Source: Pseudolysobacter antarcticus (GTDB lineage: Bacteria > Pseudomonadota > Gammaproteobacteria > Xanthomonadales > Rhodanobacteraceae). From it: 64,000 bases of DNA. Position 1 is the stretch's first letter, and each line of letters starts with the position of its first letter. Shown in pieces: positions 1 through 6,912 of this stretch. A model generated the notes under the pieces. The model was not told the DNA's origin. It ran no database searches and was given only the letters and a program-made list of their open reading frames with translations. A program made the position numbers and the translations under genes. The stretch covers positions 1,426,001 through 1,490,000 of the forward strand of contig NZ_CP035704.1 in the NCBI RefSeq assembly GCF_004168365.1, read 5' to 3'.

Positions 1-165
1 GGGAATGACCACGCCGATTTTCACGAACAGGATGGAAAAAACCCCGGCCGCGATCGCAAGATAAAGCGGCCAGCGCCAACGCGGCAATGCGACAGCGGGT
101 GCCTTTGCACGTGCGCCATTTTTTTGTGGGGCCGGTGATTTTTTGGAGCGGCGCGGGCTGGCCAT
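1..165 (-). CDS. N-terminus of a membrane protein (cut by window edge)
   Basis: An open frame starts at ATG (complement of 163-165) and runs off the window, giving 55 codons. It begins MASPRRSKKSPAPQ, a basic proline/alanine-rich cytoplasmic tail of about 30 residues. One hydrophobic segment follows (about residues 32-55, WPLYLAIAAGVFSILFV). This is a type II signal-anchor topology, as in bifunctional penicillin-binding proteins or other anchored cell-envelope enzymes, but no family-specific motif lies inside the window. I therefore leave the function open. No neighbour on this strand helps. Confidence 0.5.
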   Translation of the reverse strand, partial: MASPRRSKKSPAPQKNGARAKAPAVALPRWRWPLYLAIAAGVFSILFVKIGVVIP

Positions 166-344
166 CTTGATTTTCTCGTGACGCGGAGTTGCGGATGCAA
201 CTGTGCGCTTTATTAGACGTCAACGCATGGCGGTAACGAACAGATTGTCGACGATAACCGCCCTCATTCTTCGGCGTTTACAACATTGCCGCGAGATCCG
301 ATTCGTTTTGCGGGGCTGGCGACGGCGAGAAGATTCATCGGTTA

Positions 345-776
345 TCAGTTCTCGCCCGCGCTGAACTCAACATCGCCGATCCAGTTGCTCTGGCGGCGCG
401 CGAGGCGAGAGTCGGTACCTTCGCCATCGAAGTTGGTCGCTGCGCGGCGTAACAGCGATGTATCAAAATCCTCAAACGTATTGATATTGAACACCGCGTA
501 AACTCGTTCGTCGATGCGGCTCGTGACCACAGGTACGATGCCGCACCGCATGCAGACATGGAACTCCGCCGTGCGTGTACCAAACGCATATCGCGAGACG
601 CGCGCGGAATCTTTTATCGTCACCTTCAGTGCGCCACCCGGATTGGCCGTCCAGACACCGCTGTGCTTGATGCAGAACGAGCAGCCGCACGCGTTGGCCG
701 GGATATCGACGGGGTCGGGCCGCCATTCCAGGCAGAAAGAAATGTTCCCGCAGTGGCAGTGACCGTGGATCAACAT
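345..776 (-). CDS. GFA (CENP-V/GFA) domain protein
   Basis: This 143-residue protein carries the zinc-binding cysteine pattern of the GFA family (glutathione-dependent formaldehyde-activating enzyme and relatives). An N-terminal HCHCGN motif (residues 6-11) is followed by CGCSFC (about 30-35) and a later MRCG (about 77-80). The length is normal for a single-domain GFA protein. Most such proteins are annotated as glutathione-binding or formaldehyde-activating, yet few have been tested, so the substrate is unknown. No formaldehyde dehydrogenase gene is adjacent. The Shine-Dalgarno sequence before the ATG is weak. I am confident of the fold and not of a reaction. Confidence 0.8.
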   Translation of the reverse strand: MLIHGHCHCGNISFCLEWRPDPVDIPANACGCSFCIKHSGVWTANPGGALKVTIKDSARVSRYAFGTRTAEFHVCMRCGIVPVVTSRIDERVYAVFNINTFEDFDTSLLRRAATNFDGEGTDSRLARRQSNWIGDVEFSAGEN

Positions 777-857
777 TGTTGCGATCTCTGTTGCTGCGGG
801 ACAGGAGCCGACGAACTTGCGTAATACGCATCTTCGTCGAACGCGCTGTTGTGAACG

Positions 858-1115
858 TTACAAAAGGGATGCAAGCGGCGAAGTGTTGAGCGCAAGTATG
901 AAGGTTGCCTTTATTTTTGGATAATCCAAATGATCGCACCACGCAATCAGGTTATGCGTTTCACTGGTAAGCGACAGACCATTAGGGTAAGCAAGTCGGG
1001 AACACGCGACACTTAGTTTCTCAAGGCGAAATAAGTCATGCTCCGATGCATCACTGGCTGCGGATATTTGATGGAGCAACTCTTTGGTCGCCGTGATTGT
1101 CGCTAGGAGTTCTTC
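858..1115 (-). pseudogene. Possible C-terminal fragment of an unknown gene
   Basis: A frame open for roughly 85 codons reads through from near the edge of the ilvA remnant and contains TAEELLATITATKELLHQ. A TTG at 1079 is the only start-like codon and has no clear ribosome binding site. The composition is mixed and protein-like, but I recognise no family. The frame differs from that of the adjacent ilvA remnant, which hits a stop almost at once. It may be the tail of a gene broken by the same rearrangement, or chance. The rest of 777-1122 holds nothing I can name. Confidence 0.2.
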
Positions 1116-1345
1116 TGCGGTGGCAGCTTGCCGATCTCATCGCGGCTTTTCACTTGTACGCCGACAAAAATATGCGCGTCTTTGGCATCTGCGTAGCGAT
1201 AGTTGAATTCGGTGACCGAGCGGTTGCCGATCAGTTCGCAGAAGGTGCGGAAACTGCCAGGGCGTTCGGGAATTTTCGCGGCGAAAATCGCTTAGAGCCT
1301 GTTCAAAGTCTCAATCTATGAGACCGGCGTGCTGATACTGGCGGA

Positions 1346-1675
1346 ATGAGATCAACCTATCCGAGTGACATCAGTCGCGCCCAGTTTGAGCAAATTCATC
1401 CTTTGCTGGAAAGCGCACGCAAGAAGACCAGCCCGCGTCGGGTGGATCTGTACGAGGTATTTTGCGCGGTCCGCTACCTCCTCAAAAGCGGCTGCCAGTG
1501 GCGCATGCTGCCCACGGAGTTTCCGAAATGGCGAACGGTGCATTCGTACTTTTCGATCTGGAGCGAGCCTGACGAGAACGGCATCAGCCTGCTGGAGCGG
1601 GCGTTAAAAAAATCAGGTGGGCGCGGTGCGTATCAAGCAGGGGCGCAACGCCATGACGAGCTTCTTGATCGTTGA
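1346..1675 (+). CDS. IS427-type transposase, N-terminal frame (orfA)
   Basis: This 109-residue product holds the DUF4096-type N-terminal domain of IS5-family transposases. Recognisable pieces are the helical region around FEQIHPLLESARKKTSPRR, the stretch YEVFCAVRYLLKSGCQWRMLP and WRTVHSYFSIW. It lacks the catalytic residues, which lie in the following frame. A run of seven A at 1606-1612 lies near its end. A -1 slip there fuses it to orfB, a known strategy of this IS group. Without slippage the frame adds a short unrelated tail and stops at 1675. Confidence 0.85.
   Translation: MRSTYPSDISRAQFEQIHPLLESARKKTSPRRVDLYEVFCAVRYLLKSGCQWRMLPTEFPKWRTVHSYFSIWSEPDENGISLLERALKKSGGRGAYQAGAQRHDELLDR
1606..1612 (+). 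promoter_or_regulatory. A7 slippery site for -1 frameshift
   Basis: Seven consecutive A residues are read TTA AAA AAA in the orfA frame. A -1 slip continues as AAT CAG GTG and enters the catalytic frame. The position, just before the domain junction, is where frameshifting is expected in IS427-type elements. The site is seen directly. Its use is inferred. Confidence 0.6.
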
Positions 1676-2135
1676 TGCACAAAGCGTAAAGAACACCGAC
1701 ACGGCGACGCATAAGGGCTACGATGCCGGCAAGAAGGTCTCGGGGATCAAGCGGCATATTGCCGTGGATACGCAGGGACTGCCTCACGCTATTGCGGTGA
1801 CTACAGCGGAAGTCACCGATCGCAAGGGCGCCTTGCAGGCGATAGATCGATGTCAGGCAAACCTACATCGGGTACAAAGTGTCCTAGCGGATGGCGGCTA
1901 CGTCGGCCAGCCCTTTGCCGAAGCGGTCCAAGGCGCCATCGGTGCCACCGTGCAGATCGCCCAACGCAATGAATTGCATACCTTCGCCGTTATCCCGAAG
2001 CGGTGGGTGGTCGAGCGCTCCTTCGCCTGGTTGGAGAAATGCCGACGACTCTGGAAGAACTGCGAGCGCAAGCTCAATACCAGCCTCCAGTTCATTCACC
2101 TTGCCTTCCTCACGCTACTGCTCAAAAGACTTTGA
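1617..2135 (+). CDS. IS427-type transposase, catalytic frame (orfB)
   Basis: This frame carries the DDE catalytic core. The first Asp is in LIVDAQSVKNTD, the second in VLADGGYVG and the Glu in RWVVERSFAWLEKCRR, all typical of IS5-family transposases. The reading frame is -1 relative to orfA and the two are probably made as one fused protein through the A7 slip at 1606-1612. The stop codon lies inside the right inverted repeat, as is common in compact elements. All three catalytic residues are present, so the enzyme may be active. Confidence 0.85.
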   Translation: MGAVRIKQGRNAMTSFLIVDAQSVKNTDTATHKGYDAGKKVSGIKRHIAVDTQGLPHAIAVTTAEVTDRKGALQAIDRCQANLHRVQSVLADGGYVGQPFAEAVQGAIGATVQIAQRNELHTFAVIPKRWVVERSFAWLEKCRRLWKNCERKLNTSLQFIHLAFLTLLLKRL

Positions 2136-2458
2136 ACAGGTTCTTAGCGCGCTTCGCCTAGTTCGGCGCGCTCGGTAACAAAACACAGCCGGTCAAAATT
2201 CATGTTGGCGCCGCGGGCGATCGCGACCATATCCTTGAGTGCGGCGCAGTTCGCGTCGGTATCGACGGTGATGATTTCATCGACCAGCTCGCGCTGCTCT
2301 GCGAAGCGCGCGGTCGCGCCGGTAGTCTCTCAGCATCGGCCGACAAATTTGCGTCCGGCCATCAAAATGCGCGCGATGGCAGCGTTTTTGTAAGACAAAC
2401 GCGGCGACTGTTTGCAGTGCTAAACTCGCCCCACCGTTGCCACATTCAGGGGGATGTC

Positions 2459-4456
2459 TTGAAACGATTCCGCGTATTTGCATGTCTGGCGGCCGCATGG
2501 CTGCTGTTGCTTTCATCGACGCTGGTCGCGCAAGTACCGCAAGGTAGCGCGTTTACCTATCAAGGCGAGTTACTGCACAACGGCGCACCGGTGACGGCGA
2601 ACGTCGATATGCTGTTTACTCTGTTCGACGCACCACAGAACGGTTCGCCTCTGGGCCAGGTTCCATTTACCGGCGCCAGCGCAGTGACCGTCAGCAACGG
2701 CATCTTCACCGTTACGCTCGATTTCGCCGGGTTGTTCAACACGCTCATCAGCGATCAACGTTGGCTCGAGGTGACAGCAAACGGCAATATCCTGACGCCA
2801 CGCACGCAGATCCAGAGCGCACCTTACGCGCTGCAATCGCAGACGGCGGTATTGGCCTATTCGATATCGAATGCCAGCGTCGGGGCGGCGCAGATCGTGC
2901 CGTCGCAGGTGCAGGCGCGCGTAGGCGGCACGTGCACGGTGGGATCCAGCATCCGCGCCATCGCGCAAAACGGCACGGTCACCTGCGAGTCCGCCGGAAG
3001 CGGCACGGTCACCAACATCGCTACCGATGCGACTCTCTCCGGTGGTCCCATCACTTCCACCGGCACGCTCGGTATCGCATCCGGCGCGGTCGGCACTACG
3101 CAGATCAATCCTGCGCAAGTGCAGCAGCGCGTCAACGGGTCCTGCAGCGGCAACCAGATGGTGAAGTCGATCAATGCGGACGGCACAGTCAGCTGCGGCA
3201 GCGCCGGCACGGGCACCGTCACGAACATCGCGACCGATGCGACACTGGCCGGTGGGCCGATTTCCACGTCGGGCACGTTGGGTATTGCACCCGGCGGCGT
3301 CGGCCTTGCACAGATCGACACCTCACAGGTTCAGGCACGCACCACAGGCACCTGCGACCCGGGCTTCTACATGCGCGTGGTGAACGCCGACGGCAGCGTG
3401 ACGTGTGAGCAAGAGCAAGTCACAACGATACCTCCCATCGGATATTCGCCTCGCATTACTTCCTATTGGGGCAAGCTCGCGAGTCTGCCTTCAATGGCTT
3501 TCGGTAGCGACGGGTTTCCGGTCATCAGCTACACGGCCGTTGTCAATTCGAAGCACGTAGTGATCGTTGCGAAATGTACCGAAGCGGCGTGCCTGGCTCC
3601 GATCTTGACGACCGTATATGACCCCGGAAGCACTAGCGTCGTCTTCGGCGGATCTTCGATTGTTGTCGGCAGCGATGGTTTGCCCCTGGTTAGTTTTGCA
3701 GTGCCGAATGCGGGAGGCGCTCCCTTCTATACGGTGAAGTGCAGCAATGTCGCATGCACGGCGACAAGCGCGGTTTCGGTGTTAACACAGACCAGTTCCA
3801 TTACGGCTCCCGTTTTGCTGGTCGACGCGTCGCTCAATCGCTACTACATCGTGTACGTGGACTCCAGCAACAATCTGCGTCGCGCAACATGTAGCGGCTC
3901 CTGTACTTCGCTCAGCGGCGGCATCGACACGCTCGTGACCGGAGTTGGTTCGATATTCGCCGCGACCATCGATCACGCGACGGTGTACTATGCCTATACA
4001 AATTCGACGGGGGCGTACTTCTATAACTGCACCTCGGGCTGTTCGCCCACCGCGATCGCTACGCCGAACGCTTCGCCGCCGCTGCTATCCATGCTGAATG
4101 CTAGTGGCAGCATCTTGGTCGCATTCCGCAACGCTGCAGGCAAGTTGGCCGTGCGGTCAATGTCGCCCCTGCTACCCGCTCAAGTCGCCCTTGCGAGCAG
4201 CAATGTCACTGCCATCAGTGCGGCACTGGTCGGAACTCAATCGCCTGTTTTGGCCTACAGTCAGGACAATCTGATCAAAGTCGTCGACTGCAGTTTTTCC
4301 TCGTGCAATTTCGGAGGTTCAAACGTCGGCAGTACATTGGATGGCTTGGCGAATGCGACATTTGCTGTGGGTCGGGGGTCCGATGGTCTCGCTGTCGCCG
4401 CCTACGCCGACGGCAACGAATTGCGCGTCGCCAAGTGCGTCGGCGCATGCCCGTGA
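2459..4456 (+). CDS. Secreted repeat protein with propeller-like C-terminal half
   Basis: A TTG at 2459 follows AGGGGG by five bases and gives a clean signal peptide (KRFRVFACLAAAWLLLLSS, cleaved near VAQ). An upstream GTG at 2417 is possible but less likely. The N-terminal third holds at least two near-identical units of about 70-75 residues. Each has GTVTNIATDATL, a GGPI(T/S)(S/T) stretch, GTLGIA and QVQ(A/Q)R, followed by a paired-cysteine segment ending NADGTVSC, a style seen in phage-tail-fibre-like and surface proteins. The rest contains recurring VISY/VAK-C-x3-C strands suggesting a beta-propeller. I do not recognise a named family. It overlaps the next gene by 10 bases, so they are probably co-translated. 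Confidence 0.7.
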   Translation: MKRFRVFACLAAAWLLLLSSTLVAQVPQGSAFTYQGELLHNGAPVTANVDMLFTLFDAPQNGSPLGQVPFTGASAVTVSNGIFTVTLDFAGLFNTLISDQRWLEVTANGNILTPRTQIQSAPYALQSQTAVLAYSISNASVGAAQIVPSQVQARVGGTCTVGSSIRAIAQNGTVTCESAGSGTVTNIATDATLSGGPITSTGTLGIASGAVGTTQINPAQVQQRVNGSCSGNQMVKSINADGTVSCGSAGTGTVTNIATDATLAGGPISTSGTLGIAPGGVGLAQIDTSQVQARTTGTCDPGFYMRVVNADGSVTCEQEQVTTIPPIGYSPRITSYWGKLASLPSMAFGSDGFPVISYTAVVNSKHVVIVAKCTEAACLAPILTTVYDPGSTSVVFGGSSIVVGSDGLPLVSFAVPNAGGAPFYTVKCSNVACTATSAVSVLTQTSSITAPVLLVDASLNRYYIVYVDSSNNLRRATCSGSCTSLSGGIDTLVTGVGSIFAATIDHATVYYAYTNSTGAYFYNCTSGCSPTAIATPNASPPLLSMLNASGSILVAFRNAAGKLAVRSMSPLLPAQVALASSNVTAISAALVGTQSPVLAYSQDNLIKVVDCSFSSCNFGGSNVGSTLDGLANATFAVGRGSDGLAVAAYADGNELRVAKCVGACP

Positions 4457-4791
4457 TTGCCTTTCGGATCGCGCGGGCGCTCGCCGACAGCGCGATGCCC
4501 CGTCGTCGCCCGTCCAACTTGGTGTGCATGCCTTTGCTGTTCGGCATACTTGCACTCGCCGCGCCGCTCGCGCTCGGTCAGTCGGCGGGCGGCTACGACC
4601 TGCACTGGAATGTCACGACGGCCAACGGCGGCGGCGCGATGACCGGCGCAAACGGCTACACGATGACCGGCACGATCGGCCAACCGGTCGCCGGGCCCTC
4701 GACCGCGATGACAGTTGCTTCAGACAGTATCGTCGGAGGATTCTGGAGCGTGCACGCGAACGACGTGATCTTCCGAACCGGATTCGAATGA
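4447..4791 (+). CDS. Small secreted protein ending in FRTGFE
   Basis: This 114-residue protein starts inside the end of the upstream gene (ATG 4447 overlapping its TGA). ATG at 4495 is an alternative that gives a more usual signal peptide, MPRRRPSNLVCMPLLFGILA, with cleavage near ALGQS. The mature part contains YDLHWNVTTANGGG and TMTGTIGQP, resembling short secreted proteins common in Xanthomonadales. It ends VIFRTGFE. That terminal F-x-x-GFE pattern recurs, from memory, at the C-termini of many exported proteins in this order, but its role is unknown to me. The overlap suggests it is made with the upstream surface protein. Confidence 0.65.
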   Translation: MPVIAFRIARALADSAMPRRRPSNLVCMPLLFGILALAAPLALGQSAGGYDLHWNVTTANGGGAMTGANGYTMTGTIGQPVAGPSTAMTVASDSIVGGFWSVHANDVIFRTGFE

Positions 4792-4837
4792 CGCATTCGC
4801 CTGCGGGCCTGAAAGTCATTCCGTACACAATCGCATG

Positions 4838-5044
4838 CCACGTCGCTTACGCGGTGCGCTAGCTGGCCGCGGACAACACACGCACTCTGTCGTCAAAGCC
4901 ATCATCGAGCGCGAACCGGGGTTGCTGGTGGCGTCATCGCAATTGAGCGATCTGAACGCACGGCAATGGGTCGCGATGTACGCCAAACGCATGCAGATCG
5001 AATTGTCGTTTCGCGACTTGAAGTCGCATCGCCATGAACGATGA
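4838..5044 (+). pseudogene. IS4-family transposase C-terminal remnant
   Basis: About 65 codons contain the IS4 signature Y-x2-R-x3-E-x6-K in YAKRMQIELSFRDLKSHR, preceded by EREPGLLVASS, which is also typical of the family. The N-terminal two thirds of the transposase, with both catalytic Asp residues, is absent and the end is frameshifted or truncated after SHRHER. No inverted repeats are recognisable. The stretch 5045-5197 holds nothing else I can name. Confidence 0.75.
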
Positions 5045-5197
5045 CTCGAGGATAGCTTGACGCAGAAGGCGATTTCTTTCCTTGATACGTGAATTGCCGG
5101 CACGCCATACGATAAGAAGACTGCGAAGTGCAGACGTTTGCCTACGGAGATAGGTTCCTATCGAAATAATGCTAACCGGCTCATTTTGTGCGTAAAA

Positions 5198-6712
5198 TTA
5201 TTTCCCTAAAAACATCCGATAAGCCAGATTCTCGCTCTCATCCACAAACGGATATCCAAGCTCCGCGAGGAATCGCTTGAACTCATTTTTATCCGACGGC
5301 GGCACTTGAATGCCGACGAGTACGCGGCCCGTGTCGGCGCCATGGTTGCGGTAGTGGAACAGGCTGATGTTCCAGCCCGCGCTCATGTGGCTCAGGAATT
5401 TCAGCAGCGCGCCGGGGCGTTCGGGAAATTCGAAGCTGTAGACGATTTCGTTTTCGACGGTGGGCGCGTGGCCGCCGACCAGATGGCGCACGTGAAGCTT
5501 GGCCATTTCGTTGTCGGATAAATCCTGCGCGGCGATGCCGGCCTTTTTCAGCGTGACCAGCAGCTTGCCGATTTCATCGCGGCTTTTCACTTGCACGCCG
5601 ACAAAAATATGTGCGTCCTTGGCATCGGCGTAGCGGTAGTTGAATTCGGTGACTGAACGATTGCCGATCAGTTCGCAGAAGGCGCGAAAGCTGCCGGGGC
5701 GTTCGGGAATGGTCGCGGCGAAAATCGCTTCGCGCGCTTCGCCGAGCTCGGCGCGTTCGGCAACAAAACGCAGTCGGTCGAAATTCATGTTCGCGCCGCA
5801 CGCGATCGCGACCAGAGTTTTGTCGTGCCACTTTTCGCGCGCGACATACGCCTTGAGCCCGGCGATCGCGAGCGCACCGGCGGGTTCGAGAATCGCGCGC
5901 GTATCCTCAAACACATCCTTGAGTGCGGCACAGATTGCATCGGTATCGACGGTGATGATTTCATCGACGAGTTCGCGCGTGATGCGGAAGGTTTCCTTGC
6001 CGACTTGCTTGACCGCCACGCCATCGGCGAACAAGCCGACCTGTGCGAGTTTCACACGTCGCCCGAGCCGCACCGACTGCGCCATCGCATCCGAATCGTT
6101 CGGTTGTACACCGATGATTTTCACTTCGGGACGCACGCGTTTCACATACGCGGCGATGCCGGAAATCAAGCCGCCGCCGCCAATCGCGACGAAGATCGCA
6201 TCAAGCGGGCCTTGTTGCTGGCGCAGGATTTCCATGCCGATCGTGCCTTGCCCGGCGATCACGTCGGGATCGTCGTACGGATGCACAAACACTGCGCCAG
6301 ATTTCTCGGCGAGCGCGAGTGCGTGTTCGTACGCATCCGAATAACTGTCGCCGGCCAGCACCACTTCGGCACCGCGGCGCAGCACCGCATCGATCTTGAT
6401 TTGCGGCGTGGTGGTCGGCATCACGATGATGGCGTGGCAGCCGAGTTTCTGAGCCGATAACGCGACACCTTGCGCGTGATTGCCAGCGCTCGCAGCGATC
6501 ACGCCACGCTTGAGCTGGGCCGCACTGAGTCGCGCCATCTTGTTGTAGGCGCCGCGTAATTTGAACGAGAACACCGGCTGCTGATCCTCGCGTTTCAGCA
6601 GCACGCGATTGCCAGTGCGGCGACTCAGTTCGGGCGCGTGTTCGAGCGCGGTTTCCTGCGCGACGTCGTAAACGCGCGCGGTGAGAATCTGGGTGAGATA
6701 GTCGTAGGCCAT
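5198..6712 (-). CDS. ilvA: Threonine ammonia-lyase, biosynthetic
   Basis: This 504-residue PLP enzyme deaminates threonine to 2-oxobutanoate, the first step of isoleucine synthesis. The N-terminal catalytic domain has the PLP lysine in FSFKLRGAYNK (about Lys51), SAGNHAQG and the glycine loop IGGGGLISG. Two ACT-like regulatory modules follow (about residues 330-504, each with an ERPG motif: IPERPGSFRAF and FPERPGALLKF). This marks the isoleucine-regulated biosynthetic form, and the length matches E. coli IlvA. I start at MAYDYL, since the 36 upstream codons overlap a REP repeat. It stands alone, without other ilv genes. A decayed partial copy lies 3 kb away. Confidence 0.96.
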   Translation of the reverse strand: MAYDYLTQILTARVYDVAQETALEHAPELSRRTGNRVLLKREDQQPVFSFKLRGAYNKMARLSAAQLKRGVIAASAGNHAQGVALSAQKLGCHAIIVMPTTTPQIKIDAVLRRGAEVVLAGDSYSDAYEHALALAEKSGAVFVHPYDDPDVIAGQGTIGMEILRQQQGPLDAIFVAIGGGGLISGIAAYVKRVRPEVKIIGVQPNDSDAMAQSVRLGRRVKLAQVGLFADGVAVKQVGKETFRITRELVDEIITVDTDAICAALKDVFEDTRAILEPAGALAIAGLKAYVAREKWHDKTLVAIACGANMNFDRLRFVAERAELGEAREAIFAATIPERPGSFRAFCELIGNRSVTEFNYRYADAKDAHIFVGVQVKSRDEIGKLLVTLKKAGIAAQDLSDNEMAKLHVRHLVGGHAPTVENEIVYSFEFPERPGALLKFLSHMSAGWNISLFHYRNHGADTGRVLVGIQVPPSDKNEFKRFLAELGYPFVDESENLAYRMFLGK

Positions 6713-6793
6713 GCGCCGAGTATGCCGTGTCGGAGCCGTGCTGGGGAGAGCTGCGGCAAAGGACACGACAACTCGCGATGACATCCTTGGTTC

Positions 6794-6820
6794 GTCATTC
6801 CAGCGCAGGCTGGAATCCAT
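6794..6820. repeat. REP-like palindrome, left arm of inverted pair
   Basis: This 27-base unit, itself a stem around ATTCCAGC/GCTGGAAT, is repeated in inverted orientation at 6873-6899 with a single mismatch. The pair encloses 52 bases between ilvA and the peptidase array. Paired units of this kind are common extragenic repeats in Xanthomonadales and other proteobacteria. Confidence 0.85.
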
Positions 6821-6872
6821 CTTGATCTTGGTCTAGTGGCCTGTCGCTGTCGCCAAACTTACTAGAGTCAAA

Positions 6873-6899
6873 ATGGATTCCAGCCTTCGCTGGAATGAC
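6873..6899. repeat. REP-like palindrome, right arm of inverted pair
   Basis: Inverted copy of the unit at 6794-6820, 26 of 27 bases complementary. It ends 13 bases from the stop codon of the last M13 peptidase gene, so transcripts of both convergence sides could fold here. Confidence 0.85.
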
Positions 6900-6912
6900 G
6901 GCTTTTTTCAAC

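Larger units (their letters stand above)
1295..2143 (+). mobile_element. Complete IS5-family element, IS427-type, 849 bp
   Basis: The ends are 16-bp inverted repeats, GAGCCTGTTCAAAGTC at 1295-1310 and its complement at 2128-2143 with one mismatch. They are flanked by a TTA target duplication (1292-1294 and 2144-2146). The TNA-type target, the length and the two overlapping transposase frames fit the IS427 group of the IS5 family. Removing the IS and one TTA restores the ilvA-like sequence exactly in register, so these are the true ends. The element looks intact. Confidence 0.9.
1123..2292 (-). pseudogene. ilvA pseudogene split by an IS element
   Basis: Two segments, 1123-1294 and 2144-2292, match the minus-strand threonine deaminase gene at 5198-6712. 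By eye the first differs from 5565-5731 at about 15 of 167 positions (about 91% identical). The segments join exactly across the inserted IS. The second segment lacks about 100 bases that the intact gene has (near 5815-5913). Similarity stops abruptly at both outer ends, so only the regulatory/ACT-side part of the gene remains and it cannot encode an enzyme. Many differences fall at third codon positions, which suggests the copy diverged as a working gene before it decayed. Confidence 0.85.
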
